From NCBI RefSeq assembly GCF_002929555.1, contig NZ_PJJP01000036.1, positions 1 through 64,000 on the forward strand: a stretch of 64,000 nt of DNA. The letters run 5' to 3'. Positions 46,167-54,699 of the stretch are shown in pieces. Every line of letters starts with the position of its first letter. Position 1 is the first letter of the stretch. Position numbers and translations under genes: made by a program. The DNA comes from Cryobacterium sp. N22 (GTDB taxonomy: Bacteria > Actinomycetota > Actinomycetes > Actinomycetales > Microbacteriaceae). The notes under the pieces are model-generated. The model did not search any database. It had not been told where the DNA came from and saw only the letters and a program-made list of their open reading frames with translations.

Positions 46167-48704
46167 ATGGCGACTGGCGCGGGGGCTGCGGGGAAGAGCG
46201 TTGTGGGCGCCGACGCCCGCCGGGAGGTCGTGACGGTGGGTGGCCGACGGGTCACCCTCACCCATCTCGACAAGGTGATGTACCCGGAGACCGGCACGAC
46301 CAAGGCCGACATCCTCGGCTACTACGCGGCGGTCGCTGACGCGCTCATCCGGCATGCGCGGGACCGGCCGGCGACGCGCAAACGCTGGGTGCACGGCGTG
46401 GGCACGCCCCAGGAGCCCGGGCAGGTGTTCTTCCAGAAGAACCTGGCCGAGGGCACGCCGGCCTGGGTGGAACGCCGGGAACTGGCGCACACGTCGCGCA
46501 CCACCGTGTACCCGCTGGTGAACGACCTGGCCACCCTCACCTGGCTCGCCCAGATCGGGACCCTGGAGATCCACGTGCCGCAGTGGCGGTTCGACGCGGC
46601 GGGCTCCCCGGCCCGGCCCGACCGGCTGGTGCTGGACTTGGACCCGGGCGAGGGGGTCGGCCTCGCCGAGTGCGCCGAGGTGGCCCGGTGGGCCCGGGCG
46701 CTGCTGCTGGACATGGGCCTTGACACTCTGCCGGTGACCAGCGGGAGCAAGGGCATCCACCTCTACGCGGCGCTTGACGGCGGCCACACCTCCGAGCAAG
46801 TGGGCCAGGTGGCGCATGAACTGGCGCGGGCGCTGGAAGCTGACCACCCCGGCGAGGTGCTCAGCGCGATGACCCGGTCGCTGCGGGACGGCAAGGTCTT
46901 CGTGGACTGGAGCCAGAACAGCGCGAACAAGACCACCATCGCGCCGTACAGCCTGAGGGGACAGCTGCGACCGCTGGTGGCGGCGCCGCGCAGCTGGCGG
47001 GAGCTGGAGTCGCCGGGGCTGGAGCAGCTGGACTACCGGCAGGTGCAGAAGCGCCTGGAGCGACGCCCCGACCTGTTGGGCCCGGTGGCGGACGCCATCG
47101 ACGCCGGCGCCGGATCGGCCTCGCGAACCGACGAGGACCGTCTGCACCAGTACCGCAGCAAGCGGGACGCCCGGCGCACCCCTGAGCCCGTCCCGGCGGC
47201 CACACCGTTGACCTCACCGTCGGCGCCCGCCGGCAGCGGCGGGGCGGCGTTCGTGATCCAGGAGCATCACGCCAGGGCCCTGCACTTCGACCTGCGCCTG
47301 GAACGTGACGGCGTCCTGGTGTCGTGGGCGCTGCCCAAGGGCGTGCCCGTCGACCCCACGCACAACCACCTGGCCGTGCACACCGAGGACCACCCGCTGG
47401 AGTACCTCGAATTCCAGGGCGACATTCCGGCGGGAGAATACGGCGCCGGCTCCATGTCGATCTGGGATTCCGGCACCTATTCGCTGGAGAAGTGGCGGGA
47501 TGACGAGGTCATCGTCACCCTGAACGGGCGGCCGGACGGAGGCCTCGCCGGCGCCGAACGCGAGTTCGCGCTCATCCGCACCGGCGGGGCGGAGTCGCGC
47601 AATTGGCTGATCCATTTGATGAAACCGAAACGGCCGGTCCCGGCGGGCCGGGCCCCGGCCACAGCGACGGCGATGGACGGAGCCGCCGCCCGCTACTCCC
47701 CCATGCTCGCTCGGCTGGGCAGTCTGCGGGAATTGTCGGCCGAGGCCGACTGGGCATACGAGATGAAGTGGGACGGCATCCGGATGCTGGCCTACCTCGA
47801 CGGCGGCGCCGCCGGGACTGTGCGCTTCCTCACCCGCAACGGCAACGACGTGACGGCCTCGTTCCCCGAGCTCGTCGACGACCTGCGCGCGGCCGTGGGG
47901 ACGGGCGGTGCCGTGCTCGACGGGGAGGTCGTGGCCCTGGACACGAAAAACCGGCCCGACTTCTCGCTGTTGCAGACCCGGCTCGGGCTCACCGACGAGG
48001 GTGATGTGCGCCGGGCGCAACGGAGGGCACCCGTGCACTATTTCGTCTTCGACCTGCTCGAGGACGACGGCGTCGCCCTGGTCGACCAGCCGTACTCCCA
48101 GCGCCGCGCGGCGATGGAGGACCGCGTGACGGCAACGGGGACCGTGCAGGTGCCGCCGTCCTTCACCGGCGATGCCGCCACCGTGCTGGCCACCAGCCTG
48201 CAGCTCGGCCTGGAGGGACTGATCGCCAAGGAGGCCGGCAGCACCTACTCGAGCGGACGCCGCTCCGACCGGTGGGTGAAGATCAAGAACGTCGCGGCGC
48301 AGGAGGTCGTGATCGGCGGCTGGCGGCCTGGAAACGGGCACCGCGGCGGCACGTTCGGCTCGCTGCTGGTGGGCGTGCCGACGGCGGGACCCGGGGGTGA
48401 GGCTGGCGAAGCGGGCACGGCGGCCGGCCTGCGCTATGCCGGGCGGATCGGCACCGGCTTTCGCGACCGCGACCTCACGAGCCTGCGGCGCCGGCTCGAC
48501 GAGCTGCCGGCGACGGACAACCCGTTCGGCGACGTGCCGCCGGAGGATGCCGCCGACGCCGTGTGGGTGCAGCCGGTGCTCGTGGGCGAGGTGGAGTTCG
48601 CCGGGTGGACGCCGGCCGGCCGGCTGCGGCACCCGAGCTGGCGGGGCCTGCGCCCCGACAAGTCCCCCGATGATGTGGTGCAGGAAGGGCCGGCGCCCCG
48701 ATGA
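46167..48704 (+). CDS. ligD: Multifunctional DNA ligase D (Pol-PE-Lig)
   Basis: LigD fills, trims and seals double-strand breaks with Ku. The 845-residue protein has domains in mycobacterial order. The primase-polymerase (about 15-300) has catalytic aspartates D157 and D159 in LVLDLDPGEG. The 3'-phosphoesterase (about 360-500) begins FVIQEHHARALHFDLRLERDG. The ATP-dependent ligase (about 515-845) has the nucleotidyl lysine K534 in EMKWDGIR, with DGEVVALD and KIKNV later. Start ATG 46167 follows GGAGCAAGC; the frame is open upstream over the ku start but that is shadow. The stop overlaps the next gene (ATGA). Confidence 0.96.
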   Translation: MATGAGAAGKSVVGADARREVVTVGGRRVTLTHLDKVMYPETGTTKADILGYYAAVADALIRHARDRPATRKRWVHGVGTPQEPGQVFFQKNLAEGTPAWVERRELAHTSRTTVYPLVNDLATLTWLAQIGTLEIHVPQWRFDAAGSPARPDRLVLDLDPGEGVGLAECAEVARWARALLLDMGLDTLPVTSGSKGIHLYAALDGGHTSEQVGQVAHELARALEADHPGEVLSAMTRSLRDGKVFVDWSQNSANKTTIAPYSLRGQLRPLVAAPRSWRELESPGLEQLDYRQVQKRLERRPDLLGPVADAIDAGAGSASRTDEDRLHQYRSKRDARRTPEPVPAATPLTSPSAPAGSGGAAFVIQEHHARALHFDLRLERDGVLVSWALPKGVPVDPTHNHLAVHTEDHPLEYLEFQGDIPAGEYGAGSMSIWDSGTYSLEKWRDDEVIVTLNGRPDGGLAGAEREFALIRTGGAESRNWLIHLMKPKRPVPAGRAPATATAMDGAAARYSPMLARLGSLRELSAEADWAYEMKWDGIRMLAYLDGGAAGTVRFLTRNGNDVTASFPELVDDLRAAVGTGGAVLDGEVVALDTKNRPDFSLLQTRLGLTDEGDVRRAQRRAPVHYFVFDLLEDDGVALVDQPYSQRRAAMEDRVTATGTVQVPPSFTGDAATVLATSLQLGLEGLIAKEAGSTYSSGRRSDRWVKIKNVAAQEVVIGGWRPGNGHRGGTFGSLLVGVPTAGPGGEAGEAGTAAGLRYAGRIGTGFRDRDLTSLRRRLDELPATDNPFGDVPPEDAADAVWVQPVLVGEVEFAGWTPAGRLRHPSWRGLRPDKSPDDVVQEGPAPR

Positions 48705-49576
48705 CCGCCGCTGCCGCATCCGCCCTGCTGGTGTGCCTGGGTCTGTGTGCGGCCGCGATCGCCACGACTTGGCTGCTGTCCGTTCTGACCCGCGAGTACT
48801 CCTGGGTCGACCGGGCCTGGTCGGTGCTGCCGCCGGTCTATCTGTGGGTGTTCGCCGTCGCCGGCGGGCTCACCGATCCCCGGCTGGTCGTCATGGCCGT
48901 GCTGGGCACACTGTGGGGCCTGCGGCTGACCCTCAATTTCGCCCGCAAGGGCGGCTACCGGCCCGGGGGCGAGGACTATCGGTGGGTGGCGCTGCGCCGC
49001 CGGATGAGCCGGCGCCAGTTCGCCCTGTTCAACCTGGGCTTCATTTCCGGCTACCAGAACGTGCTGCTGCTGCTCATCACCCTGCCAGCGTGGATCGGGC
49101 TGCAGCACCCCCAGACACCGTTCGGCGCTGCCGATCTGGTCGCCACCGCACTGTTCCTCGCGTTCCTCACCGGGGAGACCGTGGCCGACCAGCAACAGTG
49201 GGATTTCCAACGCTCCCGGGCCGTCCTCCGTGCGCAGGGCGGCGCCGACCCGGGCTTCCTGCGGAGCGGGCTGTTCGGGTTTTCCAGGCATCCGAATTAC
49301 TTCTGCGAGATCGCCCAGTGGTGGGTGATCGCGGGCTTCGGAGCCATCGCCGCCGGCAGCTGGCTGCAGCCGGGTGGGCTGGGTGCGGTGTTGCTGACCC
49401 TGCTCTTCGCGGGTTCCATCGCCTTCACCGAGAGCATCTCGGTCTCGCGGCATCCCGGCTATCGGGCATATCAGCGCGAGGTGTCGGCTCTCGTGCCGTG
49501 GCCGCCGCGCCGACCGGCGCCCAGCGCTGTTCGGGCATCCGCCGGCGACGACCCGTTCAGGCCAGGCGATCCCTGA
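48701..49576 (+). CDS. DUF1295 membrane protein
   Basis: A 291-residue membrane protein with six or seven helices and the DUF1295/steroid-reductase-like signature FSRHPNYFCEIAQWW near 190-205. The family has no settled activity; some members resemble isoprenylcysteine methyltransferases or 5-alpha reductases. It overlaps ligD by four bases (ATGA), so it is translated with it, but no link to DNA repair is known. Its last 20 bases overlap the convergent NUDIX gene. Confidence 0.85.
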   Translation: MTAAAASALLVCLGLCAAAIATTWLLSVLTREYSWVDRAWSVLPPVYLWVFAVAGGLTDPRLVVMAVLGTLWGLRLTLNFARKGGYRPGGEDYRWVALRRRMSRRQFALFNLGFISGYQNVLLLLITLPAWIGLQHPQTPFGAADLVATALFLAFLTGETVADQQQWDFQRSRAVLRAQGGADPGFLRSGLFGFSRHPNYFCEIAQWWVIAGFGAIAAGSWLQPGGLGAVLLTLLFAGSIAFTESISVSRHPGYRAYQREVSALVPWPPRRPAPSAVRASAGDDPFRPGDP

Positions 49577-50006
49577 GCGCGGGCCAGCTGGCCGCGAACC
49601 CCGGATGCAGCGGCAGCAGCTGCACCTCCGCCGGCGCCACCCAGCGCAGCGCGATGCTCTCGGTGTCGCTGATGATCGGGTCGAACGGTTCCAGCGCCCG
49701 CACGACCACCGTGGTGTACGACCAGAAGCCGAGGTCGACCACCGAACTGAAGCTCAGCCTGAGCAGGTGCGCGGGAACACCGGCCTCTTCGCCGGCCTCC
49801 CGGATCGCGGCGTCGAGGGCGCTCTCGTTCTCGTGCCTGGCACCGCCGGGGACTCCCCAGGTGTCACCCTGATGGCTCCAGAGGGCACGGTGCTGCAGGA
49901 GCACACCGAGCTCGGGATGGTGCACGAGCAGGCCGGCCGCCCCGTACCGGCCCCAGAACCTGGCGCCGTCGGGGCCGTAGACCCACGCATCACCGCTGCC
50001 GCTCAT
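49557..50006 (-). CDS. NUDIX hydrolase
   Basis: The 149-residue protein contains a full NUDIX box, GX5EX7REXXEEXG, within [23 protein letters not shown] near 54-76, which binds Mg2+ and cleaves nucleoside diphosphate derivatives. Substrate cannot be told; the family ranges from oxidised nucleotides to NAD-type compounds. ATG 50006 is accepted without a strong ribosome site. It is transcribed away from deoC. Confidence 0.88.
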   Translation of the reverse strand: MSGSGDAWVYGPDGARFWGRYGAAGLLVHHPELGVLLQHRALWSHQGDTWGVPGGARHENESALDAAIREAGEEAGVPAHLLRLSFSSVVDLGFWSYTTVVVRALEPFDPIISDTESIALRWVAPAEVQLLPLHPGFAASWPALRDRLA

Positions 50007-50121
50007 TGACCACTGCCGTTCATGGCTTAAGCATGCCGCACCAGCCAGGGAACATCATCCGTACGCGGGTAAGATCGAGCCCGGCGGACACCCCACCGCC
50101 CCTCCCAAAGGACTTATAAGC

Positions 50122-50835
50122 ATGACGTCTTCCACACCCGCCACCGCCCTCGACGCCGCCGGCCTGGCCCGCTACATCGACCACACCCTGCTCAAGCCCG
50201 AGGCCACCCAGGCCGACGTGGCCGCCCTCATCGCCGAGGCCGTACAGCTGGGCGTCTACTCGGTCTGCGTGTCGCCGTCGATGCTGCCGCTGATCCTTCC
50301 CGCGGACGCCGACCTCAAGGTCGCGGTAGTCTGCGGGTTCCCGAGCGGCAAGCACGCCAGCTCGATCAAGGCCGCCGAAGCCGCCCTGTCCGTGTCGCAG
50401 GGCACCGACGAGGTGGACATGGTCATCGACGTCGGTGCGGCCAAGGCCGGCCGGTTCGATCTCATCGAGGCCGACATCAGCGCCGTGCGCGCCGAGATCC
50501 CCGCTCCCCTGATCCTCAAGGTGATCATCGAGTCCGCCGCACTCACCGACGACGAGATCGTCGGCGCATGCCGCGCGGCCGTCGCCGCCGGCGCCGACTT
50601 CGTCAAGACCTCGACGGGGTTCCACCCGGCCGGCGGCGCCACCGTGCACGCCGTGCGCCTGATGCGGGAAACCGTCGGCGACGCCCTGGGCGTCAAGGCC
50701 TCCGGCGGGGTGCGCAGCCACGCCGACGCCCTCGCCATGATCGAGGCCGGCGCGACCCGCCTCGGTGTCTCCGGCAGCAAGGCCGTGCTCTCCGGCGCAC
50801 CGGTCGAGCCGTCGGCCAACCCCGCCGCTTACTAG
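50122..50835 (+). CDS. deoC: Deoxyribose-phosphate aldolase
   Basis: DeoC splits 2-deoxyribose 5-phosphate to glyceraldehyde 3-phosphate and acetaldehyde, in deoxynucleoside salvage. The 237-residue TIM barrel starts with [12 protein letters not shown] and has the Schiff-base lysine K162 in FVKTSTGF and a second conserved lysine K192 in KASGGVR. ATG 50122 is preceded by AAAGGA; TAAGAT at 50070-50075 may be the -10 box. It is a single gene here, not part of a deo operon. Confidence 0.95.
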   Translation: MTSSTPATALDAAGLARYIDHTLLKPEATQADVAALIAEAVQLGVYSVCVSPSMLPLILPADADLKVAVVCGFPSGKHASSIKAAEAALSVSQGTDEVDMVIDVGAAKAGRFDLIEADISAVRAEIPAPLILKVIIESAALTDDEIVGACRAAVAAGADFVKTSTGFHPAGGATVHAVRLMRETVGDALGVKASGGVRSHADALAMIEAGATRLGVSGSKAVLSGAPVEPSANPAAY

Positions 50836-50861
50836 TAGCGCCCCGGCGGCACGGGGTATTC

Positions 50862-50893
50862 GCGGCGGCACACGGTCTAACCTGTGCCGCCGC
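50862..50893. terminator. Hairpin terminator between deoC and apt
   Basis: GCGGCGGCACA (50862-50872) and TGTGCCGCCGC (50883-50893) form a perfect 11-bp stem; a further GGT/ACC pairing inside shortens the loop. It lies between convergent stop codons and should serve both genes. There is no strong U-tract. Confidence 0.7.
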
Positions 50894-50945
50894 AATTACC
50901 GCGTGCCGCGGGAAACGCCCTGTGCCGCGGGCAGAGGGTCTCTGG

Positions 50946-51473
50946 TTAGACCGACACGATGGTGTGCACGGGTGTGTCGCCGATGCGGCTGCGCCCGTCG
51001 AGCTCGGCCAGTTCGAGCACCACGCCGACACCGATCGTGAGGTAGCCGGCCCGTTCGATGAGGCGTGCGGTCGCCGCGACGGTGCCGCCGGTGGCCAGCA
51101 CGTCATCCACGATGAGCACCCGGGAGCCGGCGGGCAACTGCCCGACCTCCAGTTCGAGGCGCGCGGAGCCGTACTCCAGGTCGTATTCCTCGGTGAGCAC
51201 GGTGCCGGGGAGCTTGCCACCCTTGCGCACCGCGAGGACGGCGCACTGTGCCGCATAGCCGATCCCGGCCGCGAGCAGGAACCCGCGCGCCTCGATGCCG
51301 GCCACGGCATCGAACTGGCCCTGGTAGCGCTCACTCAGGTCCTCGATGATCGCGCGGAAGGCCACGGCGTCGGCGAAGACCGGGTTGAGGTCACGGAACA
51401 GGATCCCGGGTTGCGGGAAGTCCGGGTACGAGGCGAGGAGGGTTTGCACGTGCTGGGCAGCGGGAACAATCAC
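50946..51473 (-). CDS. apt: Adenine phosphoribosyltransferase
   Basis: Apt makes AMP from adenine and PRPP. The 175-residue protein has the type I PRTase fold with the PRPP-binding loop VLIVDDVLATGGTVAA (about 119-134) and the family segments FPQPGILFRDLNPV and AGIEARGFLLA. GTG 51473 gives the usual N-terminus. It lacks a ribosome site, and TACCCT (51481-51486, minus strand) stands seven bases upstream, so the transcript may be leaderless. Confidence 0.95.
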   Translation of the reverse strand: MIVPAAQHVQTLLASYPDFPQPGILFRDLNPVFADAVAFRAIIEDLSERYQGQFDAVAGIEARGFLLAAGIGYAAQCAVLAVRKGGKLPGTVLTEEYDLEYGSARLELEVGQLPAGSRVLIVDDVLATGGTVAATARLIERAGYLTIGVGVVLELAELDGRSRIGDTPVHTIVSV

Positions 51474-51480
51474 GTACTCA

Positions 51481-51486
51481 AGGGTA
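51481..51486 (-). promoter_or_regulatory. Possible -10 box of apt
   Basis: Read on the minus strand TACCCT fits TANNNT and lies seven bases before GTG 51473, which has no Shine-Dalgarno sequence. A single hexamer match is weak evidence by itself. Confidence 0.4.
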
Positions 51487-51518
51487 CCGCCCGGCCTGCC
51501 CGCCCCTCGGCCAGCGGG

Positions 51519-52100
51519 TTACTCTGCGGTGGCGACCGGCTCGACCGGCTCGTCGGGCTCGTCAGGCTCGTCCATCGCGCCGCTGAGTTCGTCGAGGAAC
51601 CGCACCACGGCGAGCTGCTCCGGTGCGGTGAGCTTCTGGGCGGCGGCCAGCATCCGCTCATGCGCCGCTCCCAGCACGCGCCGGATTTCGTCGTGGGCGC
51701 GCCCCGTGGCGTGCAGCACCTGCGCCCGCCGGTCACTCGGGTGCGGCTCACGGCGTAGCCGGCCGGAGGCCTCCAGCCGCGAGAGGAGCTTGGCCGTGGC
51801 GGCCGACGTGATGCCGAGCAACACGCTGAGATCTTTCGGCCCAATCGGCTCCGAGCGTTCCTCCGCCGCGATCAGGTGTCGCAGGGCGACCATGTCGGAG
51901 TCGTTCATGTCCATGTCCGAGCGGGCCCGGATGCGCATGGCCACATCGGCCGCGCGGAACCGGCGCACCGCACGGAGAACGTCGACCGCGGTGACCGGAG
52001 GTGCGCCGGCCCCGGCGGCGCTGTCCCGGTACCAGTACGCGCCCAGATCGCGTCGACTCGGCTCGGCGGCGGGTTCGACGGCGGGAGGCATAGGCACCAT
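51519..52100 (-). CDS. crtR: MarR-family regulator of the carotenoid cluster (CrtR-like)
   Basis: The 193-residue protein has a MarR winged helix (about 45-150) with SDMVALRHLIAAEERSEPIGPKDLSVLLGITSAATAKLLSRLEASGRLRREPHPSDRRAQ. It is transcribed away from idi-crtE. In Corynebacterium glutamicum the divergent MarR protein CrtR represses the crt operon and responds to geranylgeranyl diphosphate, so the same circuit is likely; ligand and symbol are inferred from position. ATG 52100 is supported by AGAGG five bases upstream. The C-terminus ends in an acidic EPDEPDEPVEP stretch. Confidence 0.82.
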   Translation of the reverse strand: MVPMPPAVEPAAEPSRRDLGAYWYRDSAAGAGAPPVTAVDVLRAVRRFRAADVAMRIRARSDMDMNDSDMVALRHLIAAEERSEPIGPKDLSVLLGITSAATAKLLSRLEASGRLRREPHPSDRRAQVLHATGRAHDEIRRVLGAAHERMLAAAQKLTAPEQLAVVRFLDELSGAMDEPDEPDEPVEPVATAE

Positions 52101-52117
52101 GCTAGCCTCTAATATCG

Positions 52118-52130
52118 CTAACTCGGTTAG
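52118..52130. promoter_or_regulatory. Palindrome in crtR-idi intergenic region, candidate CrtR operator
   Basis: CTAAC, spacer tcg, GTTAG: a perfect 5-3-5 inverted repeat in the 73-base gap between divergent crtR and idi. TATCTT at 52143-52148 is a possible -10 box for idi. A repressor on the palindrome could cover promoters on both sides. Confidence 0.5.
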
Positions 52131-52173
52131 GTACTTTTTCGGGTATCTTGGCTGCACGAGAGGAAGTCCCGTG

Positions 52174-52755
52174 ATGCACACAGCAGAACACACGATCGAA
52201 TTCGACACCATCGGACCTCGGCACGCCGCCCCTGCCGACGACCTGGTCGTTCTGCTCGACGAGGACGGGCGCGAGATCGGCACCGCCAACAAGAGCAGCG
52301 TGCACGGCGCCGACACCTCCCTGCACCTGGCGTTCTCCTGCTACGTCTTCAACGATCGCGGCGAGGTGCTGGTCACCCGGCGGGCGCTGACCAAGAAGAC
52401 CTGGCCCGGCGTCTGGACCAACTCCTTCTGCGGCCACCCGGCCCCGGCCGAGACTCTCACCGACGCTGTGCACCGACGCGCGGACTTCGAACTCGGTCTC
52501 GACATCCACCAGATCGACCTGGCCCTGCCCCTGTTTCGCTACCGCGCCACCGACAGCAGCGGCATCGTCGAGAACGAGGTATGCCCGGTCTACCTGGCCC
52601 GGGCATCCGGGGATCCGGTGCCCAACCCCGACGAGGTGATGGAATTCACCTGGACCCAGCCCGAGAGCCTCCGCCGCTCCGTGCTGGCCAGTCCGTTCGC
52701 CTTCAGTCCCTGGATGGTGCTGCAGATGAGCGAACTGGAGACCTTCCGTGCATGA
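52174..52755 (+). CDS. idi: Isopentenyl-diphosphate delta-isomerase, type 1
   Basis: Idi interconverts isopentenyl and dimethylallyl diphosphate, the start units for prenyl chains. The 193-residue NUDIX-fold enzyme has LHLAFSCYVFNDRGEVLVTRRAL, the catalytic cysteine in NSFCGHPAPAE and the catalytic glutamate region NEVCPVYLA. ATG 52174 is preceded by AGAGGAAG; GTG 52171 directly before it is an alternative. It is the first gene of the carotenoid operon, and its end overlaps crtE by eight bases. Confidence 0.95.
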   Translation: MHTAEHTIEFDTIGPRHAAPADDLVVLLDEDGREIGTANKSSVHGADTSLHLAFSCYVFNDRGEVLVTRRALTKKTWPGVWTNSFCGHPAPAETLTDAVHRRADFELGLDIHQIDLALPLFRYRATDSSGIVENEVCPVYLARASGDPVPNPDEVMEFTWTQPESLRRSVLASPFAFSPWMVLQMSELETFRA

Positions 52756-53794
52756 GATCGCGACGCTCGGCGTCGAAACCGAACTGCACAGGTTCTTCGC
52801 CGCGGCCCGGCTGCGCGCCAGCGACTACGGCGACCACTACGTCGCTCTCTGGGACGCCCTGGACCAGGCCAGCCGCGGCGGCAAGAGAGTACGTCCCGCC
52901 CTGGTCCTGGCCGCCTACGACGGCTTCGGCGGCACCGACCGCACCCTGTCGACGCCCGTCGCGGTGAGCTTTGAACTGCTGCACACCGCGTTCCTCATCC
53001 ACGACGACGTGATCGACCGCGACCTGTCCCGCCGCGGGATGGCCAACATCGCCGGCCGGTTCACCGAACGTGCCATCGCCCACGGCGCAGCAACCGGGCA
53101 GGCCGAGGCGTGGGCCGCGACGGCCGCCATCCTCGCCGGAGACCTGGCCCTGAGCGAGGCGCACCGCGCGCTCGCCCTGCTGCCGGTGCCCGCCGGGTTG
53201 CGCGGCCGGCTGCTGGACCTGCTCGACCGGGCCGTGTTCGTCTCCGCGGCCGGCGAACTGGCGGATGTGACCAACACCGTCAGCCGGGATCCCCTCACGA
53301 TCGATCAGGTCGTCGCGACGCTCGAGCACAAAACGGCGATCTACTCGTTCGAGGCTCCCCTCCAGGCCGGCGCGGTCCTGGCCGGCGCGCCGGAGGAGGC
53401 CATCGATGCGCTCGGCCGGTTCGGCCGCCTGATCGGTGTCGCCTTCCAGCTCACCGACGACCTGCTGGGCGTGTTCGGCGACCCCGCCAGCACCGGCAAG
53501 AGCGTTCTCGCCGACCTGCGCGAGGGCAAGCAGACCGCGCTGATCGCGCACGCCGGCGCCACCGACCGGTGGCCCCTGATCGCCCCGTTCCTGGGCAAGA
53601 GCGACCTCACCGAGGCCGAGGCCCAACTCGTGCGCGGGCACCTGCGCGACTGCGGCGCCCCGGACACCGCCGACGCGCTCGCCCGCGAGTACGCCGGCCG
53701 CGCGGTTCAGGCCCTGCAGGGCCCGCAGATGCCGGACGACCTGCGCGCCACCCTCACCCAGCTCGCCCTCAGCGCCGTGACGCGGCAGAAATGA
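52748..53794 (+). CDS. crtE: Geranylgeranyl diphosphate synthase
   Basis: CrtE makes the C20 precursor for phytoene. The 348-residue prenyl synthase has the first Asp-rich motif DDVIDRDLSRRG (86-97) and the second, LTDDLLGVFGD, near 238-248, plus GGKRVRP at 44-50. GGPP is the expected product from its place before crtB; sequence alone does not fix chain length. GTG 52748 lies inside the idi 3' end. The stop overlaps crtB (ATGA). Confidence 0.93.
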   Translation: MHEIATLGVETELHRFFAAARLRASDYGDHYVALWDALDQASRGGKRVRPALVLAAYDGFGGTDRTLSTPVAVSFELLHTAFLIHDDVIDRDLSRRGMANIAGRFTERAIAHGAATGQAEAWAATAAILAGDLALSEAHRALALLPVPAGLRGRLLDLLDRAVFVSAAGELADVTNTVSRDPLTIDQVVATLEHKTAIYSFEAPLQAGAVLAGAPEEAIDALGRFGRLIGVAFQLTDDLLGVFGDPASTGKSVLADLREGKQTALIAHAGATDRWPLIAPFLGKSDLTEAEAQLVRGHLRDCGAPDTADALAREYAGRAVQALQGPQMPDDLRATLTQLALSAVTRQK

Positions 53795-54699
53795 GCCGCG
53801 ACACGGCCGGTCCCCTGGTCGGGGCGGCGACCACGGGCCTGGACAGTTACAACGCGGCCGCGCTGGCCAGCGCCACGACCGTGATCGCCCAATACTCCAC
53901 CTCCTTCGGCCTGGCCGCCCGCCTGCTCGCGCCCGGGCTGCGGGACGAGGTGCGCAGCATCTACGCGCTCGTCCGCATCGCCGACGAGATCGTCGACGGC
54001 GCCGCCAGCGGCGCCGGCATCGACCTGGCCGGACAGCGGCAGCTGCTCGACGACCTCGAGCACGAAACCGAACACGCGATGGCGCGCGGCTTCAGCACCA
54101 ACCTCGTGGTGCACGCCTTCGCCGTCACCGCGCGCCGGGTGGGCATCGACCCCACCCTCACCCGCCCGTTCTTCGCCTCAATGCGCCGGGACCTCGACCC
54201 GGCCCCGTTCACCGAGGCGAGCGTCGCCGAATACATCTACGGATCAGCGGAGGTCGTCGGGCTGATGTGCCTGCGCAGCTTCCTGCGCGACTCCCCCCGG
54301 TCGCCCGACGAGCTGGCCGTTCTCGAACACGGCGCGCGCAGCCTCGGCGCCGCGTTCCAGAAGGTGAATTTTCTGCGCGACCTGGCCGCCGACCGGGATG
54401 CGCTGGGGCGCAACTACTTCCCGGGCGTCGACCTGACCCGGCTCACCGACCCGCAGAAGCACCTGTTGCTCGACGATATGGATGCCGATCTCGAGGCCGC
54501 CGCACGGGTGCTGCCCCTGTTGCCGCCCGGCAGCCGCCGCGCCGTCACCGCCGCCCACCGGCTATTCGCCCGGTTGTCTGCGAAACTGCGGGAGACCCCC
54601 GCCCAGGCTTTGATGAGCACCCGCGTGCGGGTGCCGGATCCGGAGAAACTGATGATCGCCCTCTCGTCCTCGCTCGGTCCGCAGGCGTGGCGTCGGTGA
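53791..54699 (+). CDS. crtB: Phytoene synthase
   Basis: CrtB joins two GGPP molecules to 15-cis-phytoene. The 302-residue protein has the substrate-binding Asp-rich motifs DEIVD (65-69) and the second set in FLRDLAADRDALGRNYFP, with YSTSFGLAARLL near the N-terminus. ATG 53791 overlaps the crtE stop as ATGA; the frame runs open upstream across crtE but that is shadow. Confidence 0.95.
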   Translation: MSRDTAGPLVGAATTGLDSYNAAALASATTVIAQYSTSFGLAARLLAPGLRDEVRSIYALVRIADEIVDGAASGAGIDLAGQRQLLDDLEHETEHAMARGFSTNLVVHAFAVTARRVGIDPTLTRPFFASMRRDLDPAPFTEASVAEYIYGSAEVVGLMCLRSFLRDSPRSPDELAVLEHGARSLGAAFQKVNFLRDLAADRDALGRNYFPGVDLTRLTDPQKHLLLDDMDADLEAAARVLPLLPPGSRRAVTAAHRLFARLSAKLRETPAQALMSTRVRVPDPEKLMIALSSSLGPQAWRR

